Source of the DNA: Marivirga sericea
GTDB lineage: Bacteria > Bacteroidota > Bacteroidia > Cytophagales > Cyclobacteriaceae
DNA: 64,000 nucleotides
Reading direction: 5' to 3'
Assembly: GCF_900177665.1 (NCBI RefSeq)
Contig: NZ_FXAW01000009.1
Location: forward strand, 62,001-126,000
The notes below the pieces were generated by a model, which saw only the letters and a program-made list of their open reading frames with translations, did not search any database and was not told where the DNA came from. Positions 9,499-18,738 of this stretch are shown here, one piece after another; position 1 is the first letter of the stretch; every line of letters begins with the position of its first letter. The position numbers and the translations under genes are program-made.

Positions 9499-10071
9499 TT
9501 ATTTTCGCTTATCCTTATAGCCTAAGGAACTAGCATATTGCTTCAATTTCTCTTTTAATAAATTTCTTGCCCTATGCAATCTACTTCTAACAGTACCGAT
9601 TGGGATGTCTAAAATTTTAGCCATCTCCTCGTAAGTAAAGCCTTCCAAATCGCACAGTATTATAACAGTTCTGAAATCCACATCAAGCGAATTAAGCGCA
9701 TTTGTGATTTCATCACCAATTAAATGTTGAACAGTTTCTACCCTCAGATCAGTCGTAATATTCTCATTAACAGAATCTGAATTATAAAATGATTCAACCT
9801 CTTGGTAATCTACCTTATTAGGTTGCTTACTTTTTTTACGGTAATTATTAATAAAACTATTCTTCAAGATTCGAAACAGCCAAGCTTTTGCATTGGTTCC
9901 CGTTTCAAAAGAATTGATGAATCTATACGCTTTCATGAAGGTCTCTTGCACCAGATCCTTGGCATCATCTTCATCCAAAGTCAGCCTATAAGCGAAATTA
10001 TACATCGCATCTATATGCGGCATAAATTCTTCATTGAATACTCTTTGTTTATCTTTGCTTTCGTATGACAT
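9499..10071 (-). CDS. ECF RNA polymerase sigma factor, SigR/SigH-like
   Basis: A 190-residue group IV sigma factor. Region 2 is clear (PHIDAMYNFAYRLT, DAKDLVQETFMKAYR, AWLFRILKNSFINNYRKK), and region 4 has the HTH GFTYEEMAKILDIPIGTVRSRLHRAR. The wording of region 2, including GTNAKAWLFRIL and NNYRKKSKQP, resembles the redox-responsive SigR/SigH (ECF12) group as I remember it. This fits the ZAS anti-sigma encoded next. ATG 10071 (MSYESKDK) is preferred over the ATG four codons earlier. The target promoters cannot be deduced here. Confidence 0.9.
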   Translation of the reverse strand: MSYESKDKQRVFNEEFMPHIDAMYNFAYRLTLDEDDAKDLVQETFMKAYRFINSFETGTNAKAWLFRILKNSFINNYRKKSKQPNKVDYQEVESFYNSDSVNENITTDLRVETVQHLIGDEITNALNSLDVDFRTVIILCDLEGFTYEEMAKILDIPIGTVRSRLHRARNLLKEKLKQYASSLGYKDKRK

Positions 10072-10165
10072 ACGCTCTCCCACGGACTAGTTTAATTATT
10101 CTATATAACCGAAAAATGGAGAGAAGGTTATACCAATGAATTCTTAATTTTATATCAGTTATATT

Positions 10166-11269
10166 ATGAATATTCTAATTCTTTGTGCGCAGGGAGGTGT
10201 TGCAGGTTCAACATACAGTATATCTTACTTAGCTAAGGGCTTGGCTGAAAAAAAACACAATGTATATTTAGGCCTATTGAAAGGTTCATTTCTAGACAGC
10301 TTAGTTAAAGATAGCACAGTTAAAAGAGTCTATATGCCATTTAATGGCAAGACAGATAAAAAAACTCGCTCTATCATAAAAGAATTAATTGAACAAGAGA
10401 ATATCCATATTATAAATGCTCAATCATCAAATGACCGCTATGTTGGACCTCTCATTAATTTTTTGAATGGAAAAAATGTAAAAATTATACAAACCAGACG
10501 GCAGAACCCAAAAAAAATGATTGGGTTAAATAAATTCTTTCAGAATATCTTCAATAACTACTTTTGCGACCATCTTGTGGTGGTAAGTGAGGCGCTGAAG
10601 CAAATATTCATAGAAAGAGGGATTCATGCGAATAAATTAAAGGTAATCCATAACGGAACGCCAACGGATCAATACCAGCCAAATTTAGAACTGAGAAAAA
10701 AATTACAAAATGAATTAGGCTATTCGGATCAAGATATTGTGATAGGGTGTGTTGCTCGCTATAAAAATCAACCTCAATTAGTGAAAGCACTCCAACTACT
10801 ACCCAAAGAATGGAAAGTACTTTATGTTGGTTTAGATGAAGAAAACTACAGAAATAGGTTTCCAAATGAACCCGACATTCACGATGTTCCGCAAGAAGTA
10901 AAATGCCTAGGGATTGTGAATGATAAATCAGCTGTCATTCAATACTATACTCTCATGACCGTGAATGTCCTACCCTCTACCATGGATGGATTTGGGCTAA
11001 CTTTGGTGGAAAGTATGGCAATGAACACTCCTGTAGTAGCAACCAATTTTGCTGGAATCCCTGATGTAGTGCAACATGAAGAAAACGGACTTCTCTATGA
11101 AAATGAAAATTATGAAGACTTTGCAAACCAAATTAAAAGAGCTGTAGAAGATCAAGAACTTAGAAAAAAGCTATTAGAAAATGGCAGAAAGACCGCTTTT
11201 AATACCTTCTCTATTGAAAATACCATTAATAAATATGAAACTTTTTTTGAGGAGATTCTGCATAGCTAG
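10166..11269 (+). CDS. Glycosyltransferase family 4 protein
   Basis: A GT-B fold sugar transferase of 367 residues. The N-terminal Rossmann start MNILILCAQGGVAGSTYSISYLAKGL and the C-terminal donor-binding motif DGFGLTLVESMAMNTPVVATNFAGIPD (E-x7-E type, about residues 270-297) are typical of GT4 retaining enzymes. There is no membrane segment, so it probably acts at the inner face of the membrane on lipid-linked glycans. It is the first gene of a surface-polysaccharide patch. The sugar donor and acceptor cannot be inferred. Confidence 0.92.
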   Translation: MNILILCAQGGVAGSTYSISYLAKGLAEKKHNVYLGLLKGSFLDSLVKDSTVKRVYMPFNGKTDKKTRSIIKELIEQENIHIINAQSSNDRYVGPLINFLNGKNVKIIQTRRQNPKKMIGLNKFFQNIFNNYFCDHLVVVSEALKQIFIERGIHANKLKVIHNGTPTDQYQPNLELRKKLQNELGYSDQDIVIGCVARYKNQPQLVKALQLLPKEWKVLYVGLDEENYRNRFPNEPDIHDVPQEVKCLGIVNDKSAVIQYYTLMTVNVLPSTMDGFGLTLVESMAMNTPVVATNFAGIPDVVQHEENGLLYENENYEDFANQIKRAVEDQELRKKLLENGRKTAFNTFSIENTINKYETFFEEILHS

Positions 11270-11420
11270 CAACAGGCCTTATGATAGGTTCTGCAATATC
11301 ACTGCGGAGATTATAAATAATTAAAGCTACTGTTTGAAAAAATTATAATTTCGAAGCTTTTTTTCATAATTTCACATATCATCAGCTATCGTTCTATTTT
11401 GCACCAAAAAATAAAATATA

Positions 11421-12293
11421 GTGTCTAAACTATTTCGAAAACTAGTCCCCAAGTTTATTAGGCGACCGATTGAAAAAAATAAACTAAAATCTACCGTTCT
11501 GAATTACTACAATTCAAATGAGGAAGAATTTATTGACCAGGAGAAAAGTAATGCACTTGAATATTTGAAAGAAACCGGATTTAGTGTTTTTCCTTATCCC
11601 TTTCAGGAAAAATATAAACGTTCGGATATAGAAGTGTATGCCGATCCATCCAACCAACTAAAATATATTGTTACCGAAGGAAAGCGACTTTATTTTAAAA
11701 GGAAATCATCTAAAAGAGGCGTTCGTAGAAATTACAATTTTTTAAAGATAGAGCAAGATCAAAATTCCCCACACCGGTACTTAACATCCGAATTTGATAT
11801 TAAAGAAAATGTTATTTTAGTAGATGTAGGTGCAGCAGAAGGGAATTTAGCTTTAGAAGCTATTGAAAAAGTAAAGAAAGTCTATTTGTTTGAAACAGAT
11901 GAACGATGGATCGAAGCACTTGAAGCGACTTTTGCTCCTTGGAAGGAAAAAGTGGTTATTGTCAATAAATTTGTATCGGATGTAAACGATGCAAAAAATG
12001 TATCCCTAGACGAATATTTCAAAGACAAAGAAAGCTTCAATTTTCTAAAAGTGGATGCTGAAGGAGCAGAAGGTGATATTTTGAAGGGGGCGGAAAAAAT
12101 TATTGCAGAAAATAAAAATTTGAAAATAGCTCTTTGCTGCTATCACAAGCCTTATGATGAAGATAAATTTAAAGCCTATCTTGAAGACAGAAACTTCGAA
12201 GTTTCCTTTACGGATGGATACATGATATTCCCTGAACCTAAAACTTTTAATCCTCCTTATTTAAGACGTGGTGTACTAAGAGCTGTAAAGTAA
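11421..12293 (+). CDS. FkbM-type SAM-dependent methyltransferase
   Basis: A 290-residue class I methyltransferase. The SAM-binding glycine loop is VDVGAAEGN (about residues 134-142), with an acidic strand end LFETDE downstream. The FkbM-type LKVDAEGAEGDILKGAE block follows (about residues 212-228). In glycan clusters such enzymes O-methylate sugars. The start is GTG at 11421, with basic residues first (SKLFRKLVPKFIRR); I see no better ATG. It stands tail to tail with a second FkbM-like gene 11 bases away. Confidence 0.85.
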   Translation: MSKLFRKLVPKFIRRPIEKNKLKSTVLNYYNSNEEEFIDQEKSNALEYLKETGFSVFPYPFQEKYKRSDIEVYADPSNQLKYIVTEGKRLYFKRKSSKRGVRRNYNFLKIEQDQNSPHRYLTSEFDIKENVILVDVGAAEGNLALEAIEKVKKVYLFETDERWIEALEATFAPWKEKVVIVNKFVSDVNDAKNVSLDEYFKDKESFNFLKVDAEGAEGDILKGAEKIIAENKNLKIALCCYHKPYDEDKFKAYLEDRNFEVSFTDGYMIFPEPKTFNPPYLRRGVLRAVK

Positions 12294-12304
12294 AAATTGC
12301 TTCT

Positions 12305-13120
12305 CTATTCAAAGGTTTTTATCATATTTATGCCAAAGCTATAATCTTTTCTGACTGCGACACTATCGCCTTTCACTCTCTTAATTAGAAATTCATTTTC
12401 TGTGAAATATTGCTCCGCTTCACCATATTCATCATCACCCAAATGACCACTTTCAAACACAATTACCTTTGGCTTATTATTACTTAAATCATAAAGTTTT
12501 ATGACTTCAAAGTCGAAACCCTCCACATCAATTTGCAAAACATCCACTTCTTTAATTTGATATTTAGCCCTAAGAAACTCAAATGTTTTGGATTCCACTT
12601 TAACTTCATCTATATACTTTTCTATTGAGGAAGGAACCGTGATACCTTTTCTCTTCGCAATAATATCGACATCGCCCCGGTCTACCTTATCTTGCAAAGT
12701 TGGACGATGAAAAGTGGTAAGCCCTGTTGCCCATCTTTCTCTAGTGAAGCTAATTTTATACATATCCATTAGGCTGATTTTATCGCTAATAGCAATATTT
12801 TCCATGAAAATGCCTTCATCTCGCATATAGAGAGGGAAAAGTTGATATCTAAATACGTCAGGTTGCGGTTCGATCAAAAGACCTTGCCATTTGTCGCGCT
12901 TCACAAATTTATGGATCGGATCGTGGTTGATACCGTCATTAGCTCCCACCTGTATTACAAAGGTAGTATCCAGGTTTTTTGAAATCTGGTTATAAAAGTA
13001 GCCTAAAGTTCCCTTTTTAGGATTAAATAGGTATTTATAAAAAAAAGTAAACAAGAAAGAATTACGTGCTGATAATCTGAATACAAAGTTTTTGTAAGCA
13101 TGGGTAAAGTACTTTTTCAT
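12305..13120 (-). CDS. FkbM-type SAM-dependent methyltransferase
   Basis: 271 residues with the SAM loop VIQVGANDGINHDP (about residues 55-68) and the FkbM hallmark VLQIDVEGFDFEVIKL. The two FkbM-like genes in this patch differ strongly from each other, so they are not a recent duplication. It is probably an O-methyltransferase for a cell-surface glycan. A 113-base gap separates it from the next leftward gene, so it could be the last gene of the 16003-12305 unit or stand alone. Confidence 0.84.
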   Translation of the reverse strand: MKKYFTHAYKNFVFRLSARNSFLFTFFYKYLFNPKKGTLGYFYNQISKNLDTTFVIQVGANDGINHDPIHKFVKRDKWQGLLIEPQPDVFRYQLFPLYMRDEGIFMENIAISDKISLMDMYKISFTRERWATGLTTFHRPTLQDKVDRGDVDIIAKRKGITVPSSIEKYIDEVKVESKTFEFLRAKYQIKEVDVLQIDVEGFDFEVIKLYDLSNNKPKVIVFESGHLGDDEYGEAEQYFTENEFLIKRVKGDSVAVRKDYSFGINMIKTFE

Positions 13121-13233
13121 CAGAATAGGCGGTTATTAGATTAATTAAAACACAATAATACGAAGATTCAAGTTTGAGAAAGAAAAATCAGCTAATAAAT
13201 AAATCCTTCCCTTTCTGTGTTGCATCACAATAA

Positions 13234-14322
13234 TTAATAGGAAATCAGCTTTTTATAGAATTTCTCATATTCTTCCACTGTTTTACTGGTATGGAAAACG
13301 GTTTGAATTCTGTTTTGAGCTGCTTTACCATACTTACTGATTAACTCAGAATTGTAGATATATTGCTTCATCCCTTCTGCTAATTCCTTTGCATTTGCTT
13401 TTGGTACTACAATGCCGGATTCCCCTGAAACTACCAGTTTCCTATTGCCGGGTATATCCGTTATCAATGGGGCTTTACCTAATGCCATGGCTTCAATTGC
13501 TGCTTTAGTGATAGACTCACCGTAAAGAGAAGCCAATACAAACACATCGCAATTGTTCTCTACTTCTAGAATATCCTTTCTAAATCCCAGAATATGAATT
13601 TTGTCTTTAACTGGACTGTCATTAATCAACTTTAAGAATTCAGGCCTATCCATATTATTACCTGCTAAGAACAGTTCAAAAGGTGCGTCTTTATCTAAGT
13701 AATGTGTGGCTTTCAGTAGATATTTCACGCCCTTCATTTTTCTGTCGTTAGCAGTGCAGACAAATTTCACATTATCCGGATCTTGCGTATATTCCGATAA
13801 ATCTGCCTTTTCATCTACTTGGTACCATGAAATATCATGCCCTTTATTGATAGTTTTGAAAATAATTCTTTTAGAAAATGAGTGCTTTTCAAACAGCTCT
13901 TGGATAGCCTGAACATTACAAATTACTGCATCGACTCGTCTGTTGAAATACTTTAAGTAAATAAATGGATCATACCAAGCAATATTCCCCGTATAACCTC
14001 TATATAAAATTACTTTTACAGGTAATCCCTTGGCTGCTGGAATTCCATTGAAATAAGCAAGGCTGTTATACATCTGTAGAACATCAAATCCTCCTCTTAC
14101 TAACTCTTTCCTTATGAAAGCGATACTTTCTTTATCACGTTTTTTTTCAGGGTGAAATGGAATGACCTTAATCCCATGCTCCTCAAATCGCGGGATGTAT
14201 TCAGATTCCTTATAAGTCATAACAGTAATATCATGCCCTTTTTGTGCTAAACCGATAAAAATTTCAGCTTCCGGCCGTACAGTAACAATTGATCTAAAAT
14301 TACTAATAACTAATATCTTCAC
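13234..14322 (-). CDS. Glycosyltransferase family 4 protein
   Basis: A GT-B glycosyltransferase of 362 residues. The acceptor-side Rossmann begins MKILVISNFRSIVTVRPEAEIFIGLAQKGH, and the donor motif GESITKAAIEAMALGKAPLITDIPGNRKLV lies at about residues 268-297. It sits 6 bases after the GT2 gene upstream, in a leftward run of three glycosyltransferases. It is presumably part of lipopolysaccharide or capsule assembly; the linkage is unknown. Confidence 0.9.
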   Translation of the reverse strand: MKILVISNFRSIVTVRPEAEIFIGLAQKGHDITVMTYKESEYIPRFEEHGIKVIPFHPEKKRDKESIAFIRKELVRGGFDVLQMYNSLAYFNGIPAAKGLPVKVILYRGYTGNIAWYDPFIYLKYFNRRVDAVICNVQAIQELFEKHSFSKRIIFKTINKGHDISWYQVDEKADLSEYTQDPDNVKFVCTANDRKMKGVKYLLKATHYLDKDAPFELFLAGNNMDRPEFLKLINDSPVKDKIHILGFRKDILEVENNCDVFVLASLYGESITKAAIEAMALGKAPLITDIPGNRKLVVSGESGIVVPKANAKELAEGMKQYIYNSELISKYGKAAQNRIQTVFHTSKTVEEYEKFYKKLISY

Positions 14323-14328
14323 CTCACT

Positions 14329-15216
14329 CTATTTAAAACTGTAATAAATCTTTTTGAGTCGATTGACTATTTTCTTTGACTGTGGTAGGTTAGTTTCCTT
14401 TATGATCGAGCTATAGTCCGCCCCAATTTTCAGGAAGTTTTGCGTGAAAGTTTTCGAACTAAGCCCCCATTTCATAATAAATTGAATTCTACCGGTATTC
14501 TTTCCTAAACGCTTAGTCGATTTTGAACCAAAATGATACACTAAACTTTCTCCTTTTCCCTTGAATATTTTGACTCCTGCTTCATAGATCTTTTTCGAAA
14601 AGTCGGGGTCAGAGTACATTCCAGGGCTGTATTCAATACTTAAGCCCCCCACTAAATCCCAAAGGTCGACAGCCATAATATTAGGTGGCCAGGTGCTTCC
14701 GCTCCAGTCGTTTTTAACAAGACTTTTATACTCGCTTAAGAGTTTCTCTTCCTGAAAATTATCTAGCCCATTGCCATAATCTTTTACCACTACACATGAA
14801 TTACCAGTGTCTGTAGGCTCTATAAGGGTAGCTGATAGCATAAACATTTTCGTATCCAACGATCTGATCTCGTCATGCAACACTTTGTCCCAATTGGGTA
14901 AAACATACATATCATCATTTAAATACAACATATAGTCTGCTTGGAAAAGCTTCCTACAGCTATTTAAGGCGTAACAAATTCCTACATTTTCTGGAGAAAA
15001 CACATAATCAAGATCTTCTTGCTGTTTTACCCATTCCAACGTATCATCTTTTCCTTCATTAATAAACACTATGATCTGATGATTCAATTCAGAATGGTTA
15101 CGAATTGCCTTAATACAATTTTTCAGAATGTTAAGATTATTCCAAGTTGGAATAACTATAGAAAACACGGGCGAATTCTCTTTTTGGCTGCAATGTGATT
15201 TGAAATTATCTAGCAT
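14329..15216 (-). CDS. Glycosyltransferase family 2 protein
   Basis: A GT-A glycosyltransferase of 295 residues. The nucleotide-sugar binding start FSIVIPTWNNLNILKNCI and the metal-binding DxD-type site YMLYLNDDMYVLPNWD (about residues 94-110) are visible. The C-terminus has no membrane helices. It is the middle gene of the leftward glycosyltransferase run, 13 bases after its upstream neighbour's stop. Confidence 0.9.
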   Translation of the reverse strand: MLDNFKSHCSQKENSPVFSIVIPTWNNLNILKNCIKAIRNHSELNHQIIVFINEGKDDTLEWVKQQEDLDYVFSPENVGICYALNSCRKLFQADYMLYLNDDMYVLPNWDKVLHDEIRSLDTKMFMLSATLIEPTDTGNSCVVVKDYGNGLDNFQEEKLLSEYKSLVKNDWSGSTWPPNIMAVDLWDLVGGLSIEYSPGMYSDPDFSKKIYEAGVKIFKGKGESLVYHFGSKSTKRLGKNTGRIQFIMKWGLSSKTFTQNFLKIGADYSSIIKETNLPQSKKIVNRLKKIYYSFK

Positions 15217-15229
15217 TCAATCGCAAAAG

Positions 15230-16003
15230 TTAATGTTGTGAATTAGTTTTCTTAGCTCTTTCTATTTCCCAGAGCTTTATTATCTTTAAATAGGTTTCTA
15301 CAGCAGTGAGCAGGCAAATTGTTAAACCCCTGTAGCCCCCCAGAAACCCATGTTTAAGAAAGTAGTCTCTAAAAAACCTCCAGAACGGCTTAAATATTAA
15401 TTTAAATAGAGTGAATCTTTTGCCTTGATCATAAGCCGCTTTAGCCGCTACTGTAGAAAAGTAATTTACTTGCTTTAAATGTTCTTCAATTGTATGATAA
15501 GTATAGTGAAGCAGATCTCCTTTCAAATGCTTTTTACTACTGCTTGAAAGTATAATTTTATCATGTGGATTTGTGCCTCCCCATTCAGCAAGCCTTCTAT
15601 CAAAAAGTCGTACTTTTTGATCTGGATACCAACTTCCGTGACGGAAAAATTTTCCGCAATAAGAGGATAACCGATTAAAGAAATAGGCATCATACTCCCA
15701 GTTTGTTTTTACACTCAAAATGGAATCTATCAGCTCTTCAGACAGCTCCTCATCAGCATCTAAGGAAAGTACATATTCATTCGAGGCTTGCTGCACGGCA
15801 AAGTTTTTCTGCTGAATATGTCCTTCAAATGGATTTTTCTTAAACTCACAATGAAATTCGGAGCAAATTTCTTCTGTTCTATCACTGGAGAAAGAATCCA
15901 CCACGATTATTTCATCCGCAACTTTCGTTAAAGAACTTAGACATCGTCTGATGTTTTTTTCCTCATTGAAAGTGATCACAACTGCAGATAATTTAATCTT
16001 CAA
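15230..16003 (-). CDS. Glycosyltransferase family 2 protein, WaaE-like
   Basis: This resembles the lipopolysaccharide-core beta-glucosyltransferase WaaE/KdtX type: it starts LSAVVITFNEEKNIRRCLSSL, then VVDSFSSDRTEEIC and the DxD-bearing LSLDADEELSEELI, followed by a RLFDRR segment typical of the group. A reading frame is open back to a GTG at 16042, but that codon lies inside the ahcY terminator hairpin (16031-16074). I therefore choose the TTG at 16003, which gives MKIKLSAVVITFNEE, the usual family start, and 257 residues. Confidence 0.85.
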   Translation of the reverse strand: MKIKLSAVVITFNEEKNIRRCLSSLTKVADEIIVVDSFSSDRTEEICSEFHCEFKKNPFEGHIQQKNFAVQQASNEYVLSLDADEELSEELIDSILSVKTNWEYDAYFFNRLSSYCGKFFRHGSWYPDQKVRLFDRRLAEWGGTNPHDKIILSSSSKKHLKGDLLHYTYHTIEEHLKQVNYFSTVAAKAAYDQGKRFTLFKLIFKPFWRFFRDYFLKHGFLGGYRGLTICLLTAVETYLKIIKLWEIERAKKTNSQH

Positions 16004-16024
16004 GTAATTGGTGTTTAAAAAATT

Positions 16025-16075
16025 AAAAAAGCCAACAATCACGTTCTGACTAAACTTAAAACGAGATTGTTGGCT
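16025..16075 (-). terminator. Rho-independent terminator of ahcY
   Basis: On the minus strand, GCCAACAATC/GATTGTTGGC arms (16065-16074 and 16031-16040, 10 bp plus one A-T pair) enclose a 24-base loop and are followed by six T (16030-16025). It lies 13 bases after the ahcY stop and contains the discarded GTG of the next gene. Confidence 0.8.
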
Positions 16076-16087
16076 AAAAAATATTAA

Positions 16088-17389
16088 TTAATATCTGTAA
16101 TACTCTGGCTTGAATGGTCCTTCAACCTCCACTCCGATGTAATCCGCTTGATCTTTGCTTAATGAATCTAATTCTACGCCAATCTTAGCTAAGTGCAATG
16201 CTGCTACTTTCTCATCTAAATGCTTAGGCAACATATAAACTGCATTCTCATAATTATCTTTACGAGTCCATAATTCAATTTGAGCCAATGTTTGGTTGGT
16301 AAAGGAATTAGACATTACGAATGACGGGTGGCCAGTAGCACAACCTAAGTTTACCAATCTACCTTCAGCTAATAGAATGATTTGCTTTCCATTCTTCATG
16401 GTAATCAAATCTACTTGTGGCTTAATGTTATCCCACTCAGCATTTTTATGTAACCAGTCTACATCGATTTCATTATCAAAGTGACCGATGTTGCAAACTA
16501 TTGCTTTATCTTTCATTGCTTCAAACAAATCTGAAGTAATAATATCTTTATTACCAGTAGCTGTTACAATGATATCTGCTTCTGGAACAGCTTTCTTCAT
16601 TGGCTTCACTTCAAACCCATCCATGGCAGCCTGAAGCGCACAAATTGGATCAACTTCTGTCACAATAACTCTCACACCAGCACCTCGTAAAGAAGCGGCA
16701 GATCCTTTTCCAACATCACCATAACCACCTACAACAGCAACTTTTCCAGCCATCATAACATCAGTGGCTCTTCTGATAGCATCTACCAATGATTCTTTAC
16801 AACCATATTTGTTATCAAATTTAGATTTAGTAACTGAATCGTTAACATTGATTGCAGGCATTGGTAAAGTACCCTTCTTCATTCTTTCATACAATCTATG
16901 AACACCCGTAGTGGTTTCTTCTGAAAGACCATTGATACCTTCTGCGAGCTCAGGATAGTTATCTAAAACCATGTTAGTTAAGTCACCACCATCGTCTAAA
17001 ATCATATTCAATGGTTTCTTATCTTCTCCAAAGAACAAGGTTTGTTCAATACACCAGTTAAATTCTTCCTCTGTCATACCTTTCCAAGCATAAACAGAAA
17101 TACCAGCAGCAGCTATAGCAGCAGCAGCTTGATCTTGAGTTGAAAAGATATTACATGAACTCCAAGTTACTTCAGCACCTAAGGCCACCAGTGTTTCAAT
17201 CAAAACCGCAGTCTGGATAGTCATATGCAAACAACCAGCAATTCTAGCTCCCTTCAAAGGCTGCTCTTTACCGTATTCTTCTCTTAACGCCATCAAACCG
17301 GGCATTTCTGCTTCAGCTAGCGTAATTTCTTTTCTTCCCCAAGCGGCTAGGGAAATGTCTTTTACTTTGTAATTTTCTGTATCTGTCAT
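16088..17389 (-). CDS. ahcY: Adenosylhomocysteinase
   Basis: Hydrolyses S-adenosylhomocysteine to adenosine and homocysteine, removing the product inhibitor of methyltransferases. The 433-residue protein has the NAD-binding loop [13 protein letters not shown], the substrate segments [15 protein letters not shown] and [15 protein letters not shown], and the characteristic C-terminus FKPEYYRY that reaches the neighbouring subunit's NAD site. It is monocistronic, with its own promoter-like element (17429-17459) and terminator. It uses the AhcY detoxification route; whether a Pfs/LuxS route also exists cannot be seen here. Confidence 0.97.
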   Translation of the reverse strand: MTDTENYKVKDISLAAWGRKEITLAEAEMPGLMALREEYGKEQPLKGARIAGCLHMTIQTAVLIETLVALGAEVTWSSCNIFSTQDQAAAAIAAAGISVYAWKGMTEEEFNWCIEQTLFFGEDKKPLNMILDDGGDLTNMVLDNYPELAEGINGLSEETTTGVHRLYERMKKGTLPMPAINVNDSVTKSKFDNKYGCKESLVDAIRRATDVMMAGKVAVVGGYGDVGKGSAASLRGAGVRVIVTEVDPICALQAAMDGFEVKPMKKAVPEADIIVTATGNKDIITSDLFEAMKDKAIVCNIGHFDNEIDVDWLHKNAEWDNIKPQVDLITMKNGKQIILLAEGRLVNLGCATGHPSFVMSNSFTNQTLAQIELWTRKDNYENAVYMLPKHLDEKVAALHLAKIGVELDSLSKDQADYIGVEVEGPFKPEYYRY

Positions 17390-17428
17390 TTTAACTTATT
17401 TTCTTCTCTTCAAATGCAATTAGCAACA

Positions 17429-17459
17429 CAAAATTACCACATTAGTTTTAATAATTAAA
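17429..17459 (-). promoter_or_regulatory. Bacteroidota-type promoter of ahcY
   Basis: On the minus strand, TTTA (17459-17456), a 19-base spacer and TAATTTTG (17436-17429) match the TTTG-N19-21-TAnnTTTG pattern with one mismatch. The predicted start is near 17425, about 36 bases before the ATG. Confidence 0.55.
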
Positions 17460-17493
17460 GAGAGTATGTGTTTATTGAAGGAAAAGCGTATTA

Positions 17494-18258
17494 TTATGAT
17501 AGTAAACGGACTTCCTTGAATTGGTACTTTTTATAAATCCCCCCTTCATCTTCAATTTCTAGTACTCCATCCGGATAAACTTTTCGAATTATTCCATTGA
17601 ATTTCCCAATTCCGTCTTCATAATAAGCAACTTTATCCTTCAAGTATAATTTTGATTCATACAATTCGTGAATAAACCGAAAATCCTGACTCCTCATAAT
17701 CAAATAGTAGTGCTCCAGCCGTTGAACAATATCTAGGAGAATCTTTTCCAATTCAAATTCTTTATTAAATTGTTGTTGTAAAGAAGTGGCTGTAGGCAGT
17801 AAATTTTCAGTTTGATTTACATTCAATCCAATCCCTACAATGCTTTCAGAAATAGCATTTTGACTAATTGAATTCTCAATTAAAATACCCGCCACTTTCT
17901 TTTTATTGAGGATAAGATCATTGGGCCATTTTACGAAAACTCTAGACTCATCCTTGAAATTTTTTACCACATCTAATAGTGATAACGATACCATTCTATT
18001 AAGCTCAAATTGCTGAGTTGCCTTAAGAAAACGCGGTCTTAAGAAAATGGAAAAGGTTAAGTTCTGACCTGCTGGGGAATTCCACTCATTTCCTCTCTGA
18101 CCTTTCCCCTTAGTTTGGTGTTTTGTGATGATGATTGCACCTTCGTGCAATTGGTTTTTGGCAGACATTTGTGCCATCACATCATTTGTAGAATGACAGC
18201 TTGGCAGAGAAACGAGCTGTTTCCCCATAAATAAGGTATTGGCAAAGATTTTATGCAA
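17494..18258 (-). CDS. birA: Biotin--[acetyl-CoA-carboxylase] ligase
   Basis: Activates biotin to biotinyl-AMP and attaches it to carboxylase carrier lysines. The 254-residue protein lacks the N-terminal DNA-binding winged helix of E. coli BirA, so it is a mono-functional ligase. Motifs seen are LPSCHSTNDVMAQ, the adenylate loop TKGKGQRGNEWNSPAGQNLTFS, and the FVKWPNDLILNKKKVAGILIEN block that binds biotin. The SH3-like C-terminal domain (about 205-254) is present. It is divergent from rsfS with 59 bases between them. Confidence 0.95.
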   Translation of the reverse strand: MHKIFANTLFMGKQLVSLPSCHSTNDVMAQMSAKNQLHEGAIIITKHQTKGKGQRGNEWNSPAGQNLTFSIFLRPRFLKATQQFELNRMVSLSLLDVVKNFKDESRVFVKWPNDLILNKKKVAGILIENSISQNAISESIVGIGLNVNQTENLLPTATSLQQQFNKEFELEKILLDIVQRLEHYYLIMRSQDFRFIHELYESKLYLKDKVAYYEDGIGKFNGIIRKVYPDGVLEIEDEGGIYKKYQFKEVRLLS

Positions 18259-18317
18259 TATTATTTCGTAGATTTACAGCAAAGAAACACCTAAGATTTG
18301 AAACCAAAAAATATTTA

Positions 18318-18671
18318 ATGAATTCAGAAGCTTTAAGTAATATAGTAGTGCAGGGAATGCAGGAGAGAAAAGCTCAAGACATCACTATTCTAGATTTAAC
18401 AGAAGTTAAAAACGCAGTGGCTGACTATTTTGTAATATGTTCAGCAACTTCCGACACCCAAGCAGATTCTATTTCTGAGTCCATTGAAAAATTCGTGTAC
18501 AAAGAAGCGAATGAAAAGCCATGGATGACTGAAGGCAAAAACAATAGAGAATGGATTCTTATAGATTTTGCAAATGTTGTGGCTCATGTTTTCAAAAATG
18601 ACAAAAGAGGACACTATAACCTTGAAAGTCTATGGGGCGATGCCAAAATCATAGAGGTAGAAAGTGTTTAA
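18318..18671 (+). CDS. rsfS: Ribosome silencing factor
   Basis: RsfS/Iojap binds L14 of the large subunit and blocks subunit joining when nutrients are low. The 117-residue protein has the family blocks ILDLTEVKNAVADYFVICSATSDTQADSI and WILIDFANVVAHVFKNDKRGHYNLESLWGDA. It precedes ftsH by 67 bases and is divergent from birA. The gap to ftsH contains a weak inverted repeat (AATGCTG/CAGCATT, 18689-18695 and 18715-18721) that might be an attenuator or simply chance. Confidence 0.95.
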   Translation: MNSEALSNIVVQGMQERKAQDITILDLTEVKNAVADYFVICSATSDTQADSISESIEKFVYKEANEKPWMTEGKNNREWILIDFANVVAHVFKNDKRGHYNLESLWGDAKIIEVESV

Positions 18672-18738
18672 AAATTTATCATAAACATAATGCTGAATGC
18701 TAACGTTATGCTAGCAGCATTGTAATAGGAAAAAAGTA

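Noticed and set aside
9194-9520. Rightward frame of 108 codons over the anti-sigma gene
   Set aside because: It is antisense to the ZAS anti-sigma gene, which has a clear zinc motif; the translation is cysteine/serine-rich and family-less.
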